Positions 43,456-52,569 of a stretch of DNA of 64,000 bases are shown piece after piece (position 1 is the first letter of the stretch; every line of letters starts with the position of its first letter). The notes beneath the pieces were generated by a model. That model had not been told where the DNA came from. It did not search any database and saw only the letters and a program-made list of their open reading frames with translations. The DNA lies in assembly GCA_017642855.1 (NCBI GenBank), contig JAEPOO010000002.1, forward strand, positions 143,545 through 207,544, given 5' to 3'. This stretch comes from Pseudomonadales bacterium. GTDB taxonomy: Bacteria; Pseudomonadota; Gammaproteobacteria; Pseudomonadales; Azotimanducaceae. Made by a program: the position numbers and the translations under genes.

Positions 43456-43851
43456 GTCTTCTCCTGGCGTTGTGTCGTAACTGGGTAGATCCTCTGCTAT
43501 GTCACACCAAGGAACTTTAGATTGAACCCAGACTTGAAGTTCCGGCTCTGGTAGATCGCGTTCATCTAGGATTCCGTATGGAACTCCGAGCAGTTCCGGA
43601 AACTCTTTGATTTCTGACCATAGCGGAGAGCCACATATTGAGCAGAAACACCTGCTTCCAGTTTCGGTCTCGTATCTCGTGAAATCGGATTCGCCTGTGA
43701 TCAAGTTAAACGTAGAGGAATCTGCCGCTATCCATGCAGCGGGTGAAGTTCCTGAGTACTTCCTGCAGTTTTCGCAATGACAGAATCTGCCGTAAAACAG
43801 TTCTCCAATTTCAAATCGGACCGTTTGGCAGAGACAGCTCGCGATATACAT
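43450..43851 (-). CDS. GFA-family (glutathione-dependent formaldehyde-activating-like) protein, first cassette
   Basis: 133 residues of the GFA/CENP-V fold. Zinc cysteines are seen in SCLCQTVRFE, FCHCENCRKYSG and SRCFCSICGSPLW. These proteins are related to formaldehyde-glutathione activators, but most have unknown reactions. It is the cassette next to attI and thus would be the latest insertion and the best expressed from an array promoter. ATG 43851 lies 5 bp from the attI core. TAA stop is in the R'' box of its attC. Confidence 0.88.
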   Translation of the reverse strand: MYIASCLCQTVRFEIGELFYGRFCHCENCRKYSGTSPAAWIAADSSTFNLITGESDFTRYETETGSRCFCSICGSPLWSEIKEFPELLGVPYGILDERDLPEPELQVWVQSKVPWCDIAEDLPSYDTTPGEDT

Positions 43852-43856
43852 CTGAC

Positions 43857-43925
43857 ACCTAACAACATAGTAGACGGAAACATTTCCGTATAACTGGGAA
43901 AGGCGCCGCTAACTTTCTGAAAATC
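43857..43925 (-). other. Putative attI site
   Basis: The insertion core ACCTAAC at 43857-43863 (GTTAGGT in cassette direction, preceded by CTATGTT) stands between the first cassette and intI with no attC-like partner. A perfect palindrome ACGGAAA-CA-TTTCCGT lies at 43874-43889. Position and core fit attI; the outer limit toward intI is a guess. I found no convincing Pc promoter reading into the array. Confidence 0.7.
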
Positions 43926-43969
43926 ATCATAAAACCAACCTAGACCTGTGCGCCATTCTGCATAGCTCG

Positions 43970-43997
43970 TTAGAAAACGGAAGTGTGTCTTTATAAC
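43970..43997 (+). promoter_or_regulatory. Candidate promoter of intI
   Basis: TTAGAA (43970-43975) and TATAAC (43992-43997) with a 16-base spacer precede intI. Just downstream CTG-N10-CAG (44002-44017), within the inverted repeat CTCTGA...TCAGAG, has the spacing of a LexA box but a poor fit in its inner bases. Confidence 0.4.
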
Positions 43998-44086
43998 ACC
44001 TCTGACAAATCAATCAGAGACAACCTACAGCCATTCGCATGGCGGCCATCTACCTTTTTTGTGTGCATCAACGAGCAGTCTACGCC

Positions 44087-45088
44087 ATGAAACTGATAGA
44101 GCAACTTCGTCGTGAAATGCGACTGAGAAACTATAGCCCAAGAACCGCGAAAGCCTACGAACAGTGGGCTAGTCGTCTCGTGCGCTTCCACGGCGGTCTC
44201 CACCCATCTGAATTGCATGATCCCGAGGTTATTGCATTTCTCACCCATCTTGCGGTTAACCGAGGGGTGTCAGCCGCCACCCAGAACCAGGCGCTCAACG
44301 CGCTGGTGTTCTTCTACCGCAATATCATGAAACGCCCACTTGGTGACATGACGACGGCGGTGAGAGCCAAAAGACCCCAACGACTGCCAACCGTCCTAAC
44401 ACGGCAGGAAGTCACGAAGATCATGACGGGATTCGAAGGCAGCCATATCTTGATCGCATCACTTTTGTATGGTTCCGGCTTACGCCTGCTGGAGTGTCTG
44501 CAGCTTAGAATCAAGGACCTTGATTTCAACTACCATTGCATACACGTCATGGACGGAAAAGGGAGAAAAGACCGAATTGTCACACTCCCTCAAATACTGA
44601 ATGTTCCGCTGAAGGAACATCTGCACCACACAAAACTTTTGCATGATAGGGATCTCGCCAAAGGGTATGGCGAAGTGAGTATTCCACAGAGCTTATCGCG
44701 CAAATACAGATCCGCCGGGCGATCATGGCCGTGGCAATGGGTATTTCCCGCGGCTAGACAACACGTGGTTGAGGACACCAACACCAGGCGACGCCATCAT
44801 GTTCATGAGTCGACTTTTCAGAAGGCATTTCGTCGCGCGCTGCAGCAGGCAGATATCGCAAAGCATGCAAGCCCACATACGCTGAGACACTCTTTCGCAA
44901 CCCATGCGCTTGAAAATGGAGTGGATATTCGCACTGTTCAACAGCAACTAGGCCACTCATCTTTGGAAACCACCGAGATTTACACTCATGTCTTGAAGCG
45001 CGGCGGTCAGGCAGTCCGCAGCCCGCTTGAGGATCTATTCCCCTCTATTGAGACGTTGGTCAATCAACCAACCGATCTTTCGCCTTAA
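44087..45088 (+). CDS. intI: Integron integrase
   Basis: Tyrosine recombinase that inserts and excises gene cassettes by joining attC (as folded single strand) with attI. From ATG 44087 it is 333 residues. Catalytic residues are present: Arg in YGSGLRLLE (R133), HTLRH (H264, R267), LGHSS (H290) and the nucleophile Tyr in TEIYTHVL (Y299). The integron-specific patch GRSWPWQWVFPAARQH lies about residues 211-226 and separates IntI from phage Xer-type enzymes. It is divergent from the array, as expected. The 3' end overlaps the convergent MFS gene by 29 bp. The gene looks intact. Confidence 0.95.
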   Translation: MKLIEQLRREMRLRNYSPRTAKAYEQWASRLVRFHGGLHPSELHDPEVIAFLTHLAVNRGVSAATQNQALNALVFFYRNIMKRPLGDMTTAVRAKRPQRLPTVLTRQEVTKIMTGFEGSHILIASLLYGSGLRLLECLQLRIKDLDFNYHCIHVMDGKGRKDRIVTLPQILNVPLKEHLHHTKLLHDRDLAKGYGEVSIPQSLSRKYRSAGRSWPWQWVFPAARQHVVEDTNTRRRHHVHESTFQKAFRRALQQADIAKHASPHTLRHSFATHALENGVDIRTVQQQLGHSSLETTEIYTHVLKRGGQAVRSPLEDLFPSIETLVNQPTDLSP

Positions 45089-46373
45089 GGTCTTCTCGCA
45101 GTGTTCTTGAAGCCAGGTAGTAATGCAGCGCAGACCAGGCGTTACCCACAACAGCCAGGAACAGCAGCGAATAGCGAATCGACTCTTCGCCATATTCCGG
45201 TTTAAGCAGATCAGACAAGAATCCGGCAAATACAGGGCCAAGACCCAAGCCAATCAAGTTCAGAATAAACAAAAGAATTGCAGACGCGAGGCTGCGCATC
45301 GCGGGTGGCACCAGCGTTTGCGTCATGGCAAATGTCGGCCCCAGATACATCGGCCCAAGAATGTATCCGGGAATAGCCAGAATGAGCGCAAGAAAGGGAT
45401 CCTGGGTCGTGTAAAACAGAAACGCGAAAGGCACCGCCACAAAAGTCGCAATACCCGGGATACCCATATACCAGCGTTTGTCACGCTGGCCATATCGATC
45501 ACCCAGATAACCACCGAGGTAGGTGCCAATCATTCCGGTGAGACCAATCAGGAAAAGGTAGGTGGATGTCTCCGCGAGGCCGAACCCGTGAACCCGGATA
45601 AAGAACGAAGGCAAAAACAGACCAACCCCATAACCCACAAATGCATGCAGAGCGCCTGCAAACGAAAGGTGTCGGAATGACTTGAGACCCCACATGAACT
45701 TCATGGTGTCCATCAGGGGCACCGTTTCTTTTTTGACCGGCACAGCCGCTGGCTCTGAGAAACCCCGAGGCGGTTCCTTGATGGTGAAATAGAACACCGC
45801 AGCGACAAGTATTCCCGGCAATCCCACAACCAGGAAGGCCGTGCGCCAACCAAAGTATTCACCAATCCACCCACCAGCCAGTGTTCCGATCGCGCCGCCG
45901 ATAGGAATACCCAGCGCGTAAGTCGACAGCGCTGTGGCGCGCTTCTCTTCCGGGTAGTAGTCGGAAATCAGCGAGTGAATGGGCGGCGAACAACCTGCCT
46001 CACCGATACCGACGCCAATTCTCGCGATCAGCAGGGTGCCAAAGTTTTTCGCCGTTGACGTAAACATCGTCATGGCGCTCCAGATCACAATGGCCAGTGC
46101 CACGATATTCTTGCGTGTTCCGCGGTCGGCCCAGCGCGCAATGGGAATACCTGCAAAGGTATAAAAGATGGCAAAGGCGATGCCACCCAGCAAGCCCAGT
46201 TGCGTGTCAGAGAGATGAATCTCCGCACGAATGGGTTCAATCAGGATGGAGAAAATCTGACGATCAACAAAGTTGATGATGTAGACCAGGAGGAACATGC
46301 TCAGCGCATAGGTTCGATACCTGGCTGTCAACGTGAATTCTTTTTCTTCTTCTTTCAAGTCTGACTCAGTCAC
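45060..46373 (-). CDS. MFS transporter (spinster-like)
   Basis: Twelve-helix major facilitator protein. The first helix contains YIINFVDRQIFSILIEPIR, typical of spinster-like and aromatic/lipid transporters, followed by the A-motif GIPIARWADRGTRKN. Substrate unknown; nearby catabolic genes suggest an organic acid or lipid-like compound. I place the start at GTG 46373 (VTESDLKEEEKEF), as the longer frame from TTG 46436 adds residues unlike the family. It is divergent from the PRISE-like gene. Confidence 0.85.
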   Translation of the reverse strand: MTESDLKEEEKEFTLTARYRTYALSMFLLVYIINFVDRQIFSILIEPIRAEIHLSDTQLGLLGGIAFAIFYTFAGIPIARWADRGTRKNIVALAIVIWSAMTMFTSTAKNFGTLLIARIGVGIGEAGCSPPIHSLISDYYPEEKRATALSTYALGIPIGGAIGTLAGGWIGEYFGWRTAFLVVGLPGILVAAVFYFTIKEPPRGFSEPAAVPVKKETVPLMDTMKFMWGLKSFRHLSFAGALHAFVGYGVGLFLPSFFIRVHGFGLAETSTYLFLIGLTGMIGTYLGGYLGDRYGQRDKRWYMGIPGIATFVAVPFAFLFYTTQDPFLALILAIPGYILGPMYLGPTFAMTQTLVPPAMRSLASAILLFILNLIGLGLGPVFAGFLSDLLKPEYGEESIRYSLLFLAVVGNAWSALHYYLASRTLREDLKAKDRLVD

Positions 46374-46447
46374 AGCAAAACGTCTGATTCGCCAGACGCA
46401 AGGAACACTAATATCATGAAGGCCGACGAAGACCAAGTGATGCTGGT

Positions 46448-47539
46448 ATGAGTAAGCAGAAAGTTGCGGTCATCGGCGCAAGTGGCGTGGTCGGTCGTGC
46501 GCTGATGGAAAGGTTTCGAGACGAAGACGTTGAGGCGGTTGCCCTATCGAGGCGACCACCTGCTGATCTTGAGGGGATTGAGTTTCATTCACTGGATCTT
46601 CTGAATCGAGACGCCTGCAAACAGTGCGCGAGCAGTTTACTCGCGGGGACCACCCATCTTGTCTACGCCGCTCTGTATGAAAAGCCTGGATTGATCGCAG
46701 GCTGGCGCGATCAGGACCAGATGCAGACCAATCTCACCATGTTGCGCAACCTCCTGGACCCTCTCAAACGCAGCAGTAACTTGTCACACGTGACGCTGCT
46801 ACAGGGCACCAAAGCTTATGGTGCGCATGTCGAACCGATGAAGATTCCCGGTATCGAATCAGAACCCAGGCACCCGCATGAGAATTTTTACTGGTTGCAA
46901 GAGGATGCACTGACTGACTACGGCAAAGAAACCGGTTGGACTCACACGATCTGGCGACCCCAGGTCATCTTTGGTCATGCGCTGCATGCCCCGATGAACA
47001 TGCTGGCGGCGGTGGGCACCTATGCCGCACTGCAAAAAGAGGCGGGTCTGCCATTCACCTACCCCGGCGGTCCTTCCGCGATATCCGAGGCCATTGACGC
47101 AGATCTTCTCGCCGCGGCCATCCATTTCAGCTTCGACCAGCAGGCCTTCCGAAACCAGACGTTCAACATTACTAACGGTGATGCGTTTCGCTGGCAAGAT
47201 TCATGGTCGGCATTGGCTGATGTCTTTGACATGGAGATCGGCGAGCCGAAGAGACAATTCCTGTCGGAGTCTTTTTATGAACGCGAGGAAGACTGGCGGC
47301 AGATCGTCAAAAAACACAACCTGAAGCCTTACGCTCTAAGAGAAGTTGTTGGAGACTCTTACTACTATGCCGACGCCATGTTTAACGCCTATGGAACATC
47401 CAAGCCGCCACCGGCGCTGCTGAGCACCATCAAGTTAAGGCAGGCGGGGTTCCACGAGTGTATCGACACCACAGCCATGTTTCGGAAGTGGTTCGCCAAA
47501 CTCGGCCAGCTCAAAGTTCTGCCCGTCTTTAGGCACTAA
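46448..47539 (+). CDS. PRISE-like NAD(P)-dependent reductase
   Basis: 363-residue SDR-type protein. The N-terminus binds NAD(P) (VAVIGASGVVGRAL). Later features (LLQGTKAYGAHVEP, HENFYWLQEDALTDY, IWRPQVIFGHA) resemble the progesterone 5-beta-reductase/iridoid synthase (PRISE) group, which reduces enones. The usual catalytic Lys and Tyr appear in GTKAYG and FYWLQED. Substrate in this organism unknown, but a role in degradation of terpenoid or steroid-like enones would suit the setting. Confidence 0.75.
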   Translation: MSKQKVAVIGASGVVGRALMERFRDEDVEAVALSRRPPADLEGIEFHSLDLLNRDACKQCASSLLAGTTHLVYAALYEKPGLIAGWRDQDQMQTNLTMLRNLLDPLKRSSNLSHVTLLQGTKAYGAHVEPMKIPGIESEPRHPHENFYWLQEDALTDYGKETGWTHTIWRPQVIFGHALHAPMNMLAAVGTYAALQKEAGLPFTYPGGPSAISEAIDADLLAAAIHFSFDQQAFRNQTFNITNGDAFRWQDSWSALADVFDMEIGEPKRQFLSESFYEREEDWRQIVKKHNLKPYALREVVGDSYYYADAMFNAYGTSKPPPALLSTIKLRQAGFHECIDTTAMFRKWFAKLGQLKVLPVFRH

Positions 47540-47543
47540 GCCG

Positions 47544-48041
47544 TTATTCGTAGATCCCTTCTTCACCATAGCGATCGGATGGACCGGGACCGTTTTCTCC
47601 CAGCCTGCCTTTGTCGCCAAAGTGGCCTTTGCCAGGCACGTAGTTGAATTCCACCCGAATTCCGTCAGGGTCTTCGAACAGGATCGAATAATAGCCGGGC
47701 GCGAAATGGTCCCCGAGTTCCGGGCCACGCATGAATTTAATCTCCGGGAACTCCCGGACGATAAAGTTGTAGATCGCATCTATGTCCTCATTGCTCCGTG
47801 CGCGAAAGCAAAAATGATGCAGACCACTTGTATCTTGATCAAACACCACATGCTTTTTATCTTCCGGCGCTTCTCGAATCAGAATCCCGGTCCGACTGCC
47901 AATGCAGTAGAGGGTGGTCTCATTTTTTACCAGTGTCTTCATTTCCAGGAAATGACATAGCCCCTCCCAGAAAGGCATGCACGCCTCAATGTTGTTCACT
48001 GTCATCTGGATGTGAGCGATACCGTTGACCTCAACACTCAT
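47544..48041 (-). CDS. VOC-family protein (dioxygenase/glyoxalase-like)
   Basis: 165 residues with a VOC domain: VNGIAHIQMTVNNIEACMPFWEGL with a metal-type His near residue 10, LHHFCFRARSNEDIDAI with another His, and ILFEDPDGIRVEFNYVPGKG with the Glu. All three ligand positions are filled, so it is probably a metal enzyme. Its ATG overlaps the stop of the small upstream ORF, so the pair is translationally coupled. Convergent with the PRISE-like gene. Confidence 0.82.
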   Translation of the reverse strand: MSVEVNGIAHIQMTVNNIEACMPFWEGLCHFLEMKTLVKNETTLYCIGSRTGILIREAPEDKKHVVFDQDTSGLHHFCFRARSNEDIDAIYNFIVREFPEIKFMRGPELGDHFAPGYYSILFEDPDGIRVEFNYVPGKGHFGDKGRLGENGPGPSDRYGEEGIYE

Positions 48042-48208
48042 GATTCATTTCCCTCTTTTGGTTTGCCCACCCAACGGCTTTGGCTGGCAAAATCTTCGAT
48101 CGCCACACCTGATTTCGCAAAGCCGCGAGAGCCAAGCGCCAGGTGTGCCAAATGGGCGCAACCCATTGATTTCAGGTCCCGCGCAGCAGGGCGATCAACG
48201 ATCGCCAT
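48038..48208 (-). CDS. Small 56-residue protein coupled to the VOC gene
   Basis: A minus-strand frame from ATG 48208 gives MAIVDRPAARDLKSMGCAHL and on to KPKEGNES; its TGA overlaps the ATG of the VOC gene (ATGA). Overlap and codon pattern suggest a real gene, translationally coupled. No family recognised. Confidence 0.55.
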   Translation of the reverse strand: MAIVDRPAARDLKSMGCAHLAHLALGSRGFAKSGVAIEDFASQSRWVGKPKEGNES

Positions 48209-48254
48209 GACGACGCCTTTTTACGCCGCCAATGATGGCAGATAGAATGCAGAG

Positions 48255-49256
48255 ATGTCTCGCTTTCTCGACAGCTTGTCGATCATTCACCGGATCCTGC
48301 TTGCACTCGGCGTCGTGCTGACCGGGTACGGTTTATACCTGGCACCACGCCCAATCGACCCCATCCCAGATCCAATTCCTGAAGCCGTTTCACAGAACGA
48401 ACCCTATTCGAAACCGGCTGTGCCCGCCACCATCAGCCAGACTGTGAAACGTGATGGCCTCGTCTACGAAGGCATCTTCTCAGAGGCGCTTACGGGCAAA
48501 GGCACAATCACTTGGCCAAACCAACAGATTTATCGGGGGGATGTCCTCACCGGTCGGCCTCATGGCAAAGGCAATATGCTGTTCGCAGATGGCCGCACCT
48601 ATACGGGTGAGCTGGATATGGGCAGACTACAGGGTGCAGGTGAGCTGCACTGGCCCGACGGAAGCTTCTACCGTGGCCAATTTCACAATGACGTTGTTGA
48701 GGGGGAAGGCGACTACACCTCGGCGACGGGCGATCGCTTTCAGGGTCAGTTTGTTGCTGAGAAACCGCATGGCCGCGGCACGCTCACAATGAGCAGCGGC
48801 AACATCTATATGGGTGAGGTTCGAGCGGGCGTTATCGAAGGTGAAGGCACACTCGCTTTCGTCGACGGAAGTATCTACCAGGGTTCGTTTTTGGCCGGTC
48901 GTATGCATGGTGAAGGGCAGCGTACCTGGCCAAGTGGCAATGACTATCGGGGCAGATTCCAGAATGACAACTTTCATGGCCACGGCGTCGCCAGTTTTGC
49001 CAATGGCATCAGTCACGAGGGTGAGTTCGCAGAGGGCAAGCCCAACGGCAACGGCAAACGACGATGGCCAGATGGTCGCGTTTACCGGGGCTACTGGGCG
49101 GACGGCCTGCAGCACGGAAGTGGCACCATGACCTTCGCTAATGGTGATCGCTACGAGGGGGCGTTCAAGTCCGGGCGCATGCATGGTGTCGGCAGATGCA
49201 TCACCGGTGGCGTGCAGGGGTCGTGTACTTTTTTCGAGGGCGAACGCCTCGATTGA
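48255..49256 (+). CDS. Membrane-anchored MORN-repeat protein
   Basis: 333 residues. One N-terminal hydrophobic helix (IIHRILLALGVVLTGYGLYL) anchors it. From about residue 75 come some eleven MORN repeats of about 23 residues, each with a Y/F-x-G-x-F/W-like core then G-x-G (YRGDV, YTGEL, YRGQF, FQGQF, YMGEV, YQGSF, YRGRF, HEGEF, YRGYW, YEGAF). MORN repeats form a long beta-sheet rod that binds lipids or acts as scaffold. The rod is likely periplasmic. Role unknown. Confidence 0.85.
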   Translation: MSRFLDSLSIIHRILLALGVVLTGYGLYLAPRPIDPIPDPIPEAVSQNEPYSKPAVPATISQTVKRDGLVYEGIFSEALTGKGTITWPNQQIYRGDVLTGRPHGKGNMLFADGRTYTGELDMGRLQGAGELHWPDGSFYRGQFHNDVVEGEGDYTSATGDRFQGQFVAEKPHGRGTLTMSSGNIYMGEVRAGVIEGEGTLAFVDGSIYQGSFLAGRMHGEGQRTWPSGNDYRGRFQNDNFHGHGVASFANGISHEGEFAEGKPNGNGKRRWPDGRVYRGYWADGLQHGSGTMTFANGDRYEGAFKSGRMHGVGRCITGGVQGSCTFFEGERLD

Positions 49257-49296
49257 TCTCTGATATCCTCGGTGTCATTCAAGGCAGGAAGACATC

Positions 49297-50163
49297 ATGA
49301 ACATTGGCACCTTTTCGACATTTATGTCGCCGATCTGCACACCCGAGATGATCAAGGACTTCGCCGTGCAGGCAGAAAACACCGGGCTGGATTCCCTTTG
49401 GCTCGGAGAACACGTCGTGCTGTTTGATGAGATGAAAAACCCTTACCCGGGCTCCAAAGACGGAAAGATTCCCGTGCCTGAAGGTGGCGGCATCATGGAT
49501 ACGGTGTCGACGATTGGTTTTCTCGCTGCCTGCACCAGCCGTCTGCGTTTTGGCACGGGCATCACGCTGCTACCGCAACGCAATCCGATCTATACCGCCA
49601 AAGAGTTTGCCAATCTTGACTGGCTAACCGGTGGGCGAATTGATTTAGGGATCGGGGTCGGCTGGTGTGAGGAAGAAGTGATCGCCTGCGGCTATGACTT
49701 CAATACCCGAGGGGCACGATGCGACGAAATTCTGGAGATGCTGAAAATTCTCTGGACCGAAGAGGTCGCGGAATACCACGGTCAATACCACGATCTCGCT
49801 CCTTGCCGCTTAGACCCGAAACCCGTCCAATCGCCTCATCTGCCCATTATCGTTGGTGGGCACAGTCCTGCCGGCTTGAGGCGTGCCGCCAGATACGGGG
49901 ATGGTTGGTACGGCTTTCAGATGAACCCTGACCAAACGGCAGAAGTGTTTGCTCAGATTGATGACGCGCTTGCGAAAGAGGGCAGAAACCGGGACGGATT
50001 CAAGCTGGTGATCACCCCACCCTATCAGGTCACTGCTGACATGGTGAAGCAATACGCCGACCTTGGTGTGGATACACTCGTGGTTCACCTCGGCAGCCAG
50101 AAGGCTGAGCGGATATCTGCTCGGTTGAAGGAAATCGAAGGCCTGGTCGAGGCCATTACTTGA
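49297..50163 (+). CDS. Luciferase-like (LLM class) monooxygenase
   Basis: 288-residue TIM-barrel flavin or F420-type oxidoreductase: [19 protein letters not shown] at the start, [35 protein letters not shown] and [15 protein letters not shown] (typical of the TIGR03619-like group). The substrate cannot be told. The stop TGA overlaps the TTG start of the GMC oxidoreductase, so both are one transcript and may act on the same compound. A good GGAAG precedes ATG 49297. Confidence 0.85.
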   Translation: MNIGTFSTFMSPICTPEMIKDFAVQAENTGLDSLWLGEHVVLFDEMKNPYPGSKDGKIPVPEGGGIMDTVSTIGFLAACTSRLRFGTGITLLPQRNPIYTAKEFANLDWLTGGRIDLGIGVGWCEEEVIACGYDFNTRGARCDEILEMLKILWTEEVAEYHGQYHDLAPCRLDPKPVQSPHLPIIVGGHSPAGLRRAARYGDGWYGFQMNPDQTAEVFAQIDDALAKEGRNRDGFKLVITPPYQVTADMVKQYADLGVDTLVVHLGSQKAERISARLKEIEGLVEAIT

Positions 50164-51770
50164 GCGAGTACGATTACATCGTTGTCGGCGCGGGCACCGC
50201 GGGTTGCGTCCTCGCCAACCGTTTAACTGAGGGGGGGCGTTATTCGGTTCTTCTGCTCGAGGCGGGAAAGAAAGACAACTACTTCTGGATCAATATTCCG
50301 GTCGGGTATCTGTACACCATCAACAATCCCAGGACCGACTGGTGCTACGAGATCGAACCGGATCCCGGTTTAAACGGGCGCAGCATCGGTTACGCCCGCG
50401 GTAAAGTGCTTGGCGGCTGCTCTTCCATCAACGCCATGATCTATATGCGCGGTCAGCGCAGTGACTATGATCATTGGGCACAGCTCGGTAATCGTGGTTG
50501 GGGATGGGATGACGTCCTGCCCGTCTTCAAAAAATCCGAGGACTATCAGCATGGCGCGGACGCGTTTCATGGATCGGGCGGCGAACTCCGTGTCGAAGAA
50601 CGACGGGTCAACTGGGAGATTCTGGACGCCTGGCGTGATGCCGCTGACAGCTGCGGCATTCCCAAAATCGACGAGTTCAATCGGGGAGACAACTTCGGCA
50701 ACGCCTACTTTCAGATGAACCAGAAGCGCGGATCCCGGTGGAGCGCAACTCGCGCGTTCCTGGATCCGGCAAAATCCAGAGACAACCTGACCATCATGAC
50801 CGAGGCGCATCTGCAAAAACTCAGGTTCGATCAGACCGAAGGTCGACCGCGATGCACCGGCGTCGAAGTATTGACGCGCTCGGGTTTGCAGACCTTTTCC
50901 GCGAGGCAGGAGGTGGTACTTGCCACAGGGTCCATCGGCTCGCCGCAGATTCTGCAGTTGTCAGGCATCGGTAATCCCGAGCGGCTTGCCGAGCTCGGCA
51001 TCCCCACACGGCATGCCCTGCCCGGTGTCGGAGAGAACCTTCAGGATCACCTGCAGATTCGAACCATCTATCAGGTCAACAACACCGTGACCCTGAACCA
51101 GCGAGTGAATTCTGTCTTTGGTCTCGCTGCCATGGGACTTGAATACTTCCTGCTGAAAAAAGGCCCGCTCACCATGCCGCCATCGCAACTGGGTGCATTC
51201 GCAAGAAGTGACGAAAACCAGCCAAGCGCGAATATGGAATGGCACGTACAACCGCTTTCCCTGGATAAGTTTGGCGCGCCCTTGCACAAGTACAACGCGA
51301 TTACGCCTTCCGTATGTAACCTGAGGCCCAGCAGTCGCGGCCATGTCAGGCTTAAAACCCAGCGACCGGAGGACTACCCGGCGATCACGCTGAACTATCT
51401 TTCCACCGAGGATGATCTCGCGGTTGCCGTCGCGGGTCTCAAGTACACACGACGGATCATGGCTTCCGAGCCGCTTAAAGCATTTGAGCCGGAGGAATTG
51501 AAACCCGGCCCCGATATCAAGACGGACGATGATCTGGCAAAAGCCGCCGGTGATCTCGGCACAACGATTTTTCATCCCGTCGGAACCTGCAAGATGGGGC
51601 GCGATGCCATGGCCGTCGTTGATGACGAACTCAGGGTTCACGGTATCGATGGGCTCCGCGTTATTGATGCTTCGATCATGCCGACCATCACCTCAGGGAA
51701 CACCAACGCCCCCACGGTGATGATCGCTGAGAAAGGGGCAGAGTTTATGCTGCGGTCAGCGCCTCGCTGA
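50160..51770 (+). CDS. GMC-family FAD oxidoreductase (choline-dehydrogenase-like)
   Basis: 536 residues. FAD-binding [17 protein letters not shown] at the N-terminus, GMC signature 1 [20 protein letters not shown], signature 2 [16 protein letters not shown], and the C-terminal active-site His in [13 protein letters not shown] plus [12 protein letters not shown]. It oxidises an alcohol to aldehyde with FAD. It starts TTG ([12 protein letters not shown]), overlapping the upstream stop. Several GMC genes in this window suggest use of varied alcohols. Its 3' end overlaps the convergent SDR gene by 26 bp. Confidence 0.92.
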   Translation: MSEYDYIVVGAGTAGCVLANRLTEGGRYSVLLLEAGKKDNYFWINIPVGYLYTINNPRTDWCYEIEPDPGLNGRSIGYARGKVLGGCSSINAMIYMRGQRSDYDHWAQLGNRGWGWDDVLPVFKKSEDYQHGADAFHGSGGELRVEERRVNWEILDAWRDAADSCGIPKIDEFNRGDNFGNAYFQMNQKRGSRWSATRAFLDPAKSRDNLTIMTEAHLQKLRFDQTEGRPRCTGVEVLTRSGLQTFSARQEVVLATGSIGSPQILQLSGIGNPERLAELGIPTRHALPGVGENLQDHLQIRTIYQVNNTVTLNQRVNSVFGLAAMGLEYFLLKKGPLTMPPSQLGAFARSDENQPSANMEWHVQPLSLDKFGAPLHKYNAITPSVCNLRPSSRGHVRLKTQRPEDYPAITLNYLSTEDDLAVAVAGLKYTRRIMASEPLKAFEPEELKPGPDIKTDDDLAKAAGDLGTTIFHPVGTCKMGRDAMAVVDDELRVHGIDGLRVIDASIMPTITSGNTNAPTVMIAEKGAEFMLRSAPR

Positions 51771-52569
51771 GGTCCCACAACTGCTTACGCAATGCTTCAT
51801 CATCACCCTGGGATGAATATTCCGCCAGTTCACACTGATCATAGTACTGGCCACTGACACCCTCGAGACTTGGATCACTGGCGAGCATGAGATTGGTCTT
51901 GGCCCCTTTTTCCGGGGCGATGAACATGAACCCGATAATCTTGCGCAGCAGCCAGGGCAGATCGCGAATGATGTCCGTCGCGACGGCGCCGGGATGCAGC
52001 ACATTGGATGTGACGCCTGTCCCTTCAAGGCGTTGAGCGAGCTCAATGGCAAACAGGACGTTGCAGAGTTTGGATGCGTTGTAGGCATCCTGGCTGTTGT
52101 ACTTCTCGTAACCTCGGACCGCATCAAAATCGATGTTTCCTTTTTTGTGCAGCATGGACGAGACCGTCACAATCCGGGACGGCGCACTGGCCTTCAGACA
52201 ATCCAGCAGCAGGTTCGTCAGGAGAAACGGCGCGAGATGATTGACGCCAAACTGCATTTCAAACCCATCATCGGTCATCCGTTGCTTGGGTGGAAACAAA
52301 CCTGCGTTGTTGATGAGAACATCCAGGCGGTCATATCGATCCAGAAAGTTCGCCGCCAGATCCCGAATGCTTTGCAGGTTTGCCAGCTCAACCGGCAGAT
52401 TCACCGCTGGCACCTTCGCATCGGCATTGATGACGGTCAGTGCTTCTGCCGTCTTTTCCGAGTCACGGCAGGCCAAAACCACTTCAGCACCCTGCTTGGC
52501 GAGCGCCTGTGCGGTAATGATCCCAATACCACTGTTACCGCCAGTGATGAGTACGCGTTTGCCATCCAT
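51745..52569 (-). CDS. Short-chain dehydrogenase (retinol-dehydrogenase-like)
   Basis: 274-residue SDR. Cofactor motif [19 protein letters not shown] near the N-terminus, LINNAGLF, catalytic Ser in [10 protein letters not shown] and Tyr-x3-Lys in [11 protein letters not shown]. The layout resembles RDH11/oxidoreductase family members that act on retinoid- or lipid-like alcohols. Its ATG overlaps the upstream MOSC gene by one base, so they form a pair. Confidence 0.88.
   Translation of the reverse strand: MDGKRVLITGGNSGIGIITAQALAKQGAEVVLACRDSEKTAEALTVINADAKVPAVNLPVELANLQSIRDLAANFLDRYDRLDVLINNAGLFPPKQRMTDDGFEMQFGVNHLAPFLLTNLLLDCLKASAPSRIVTVSSMLHKKGNIDFDAVRGYEKYNSQDAYNASKLCNVLFAIELAQRLEGTGVTSNVLHPGAVATDIIRDLPWLLRKIIGFMFIAPEKGAKTNLMLASDPSLEGVSGQYYDQCELAEYSSQGDDEALRKQLWDLSEALTAA

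Noticed and set aside
44002..44017. Firm LexA box at intI
   Set aside because: Only the CTG-N10-CAG frame fits; the inner bases do not match, so it is reported only as a possibility.
43857..44086. Pc promoter reading from intI/attI into the cassettes
   Set aside because: I searched the minus strand and found TATAAA-like -10 elements but no convincing -35 at proper spacing.
28436..45088. Mobile class 1 integron of clinical type
   Set aside because: No qacE, sul1 or known resistance cassette is seen, no transposon ends, and attC sites are largely uniform.
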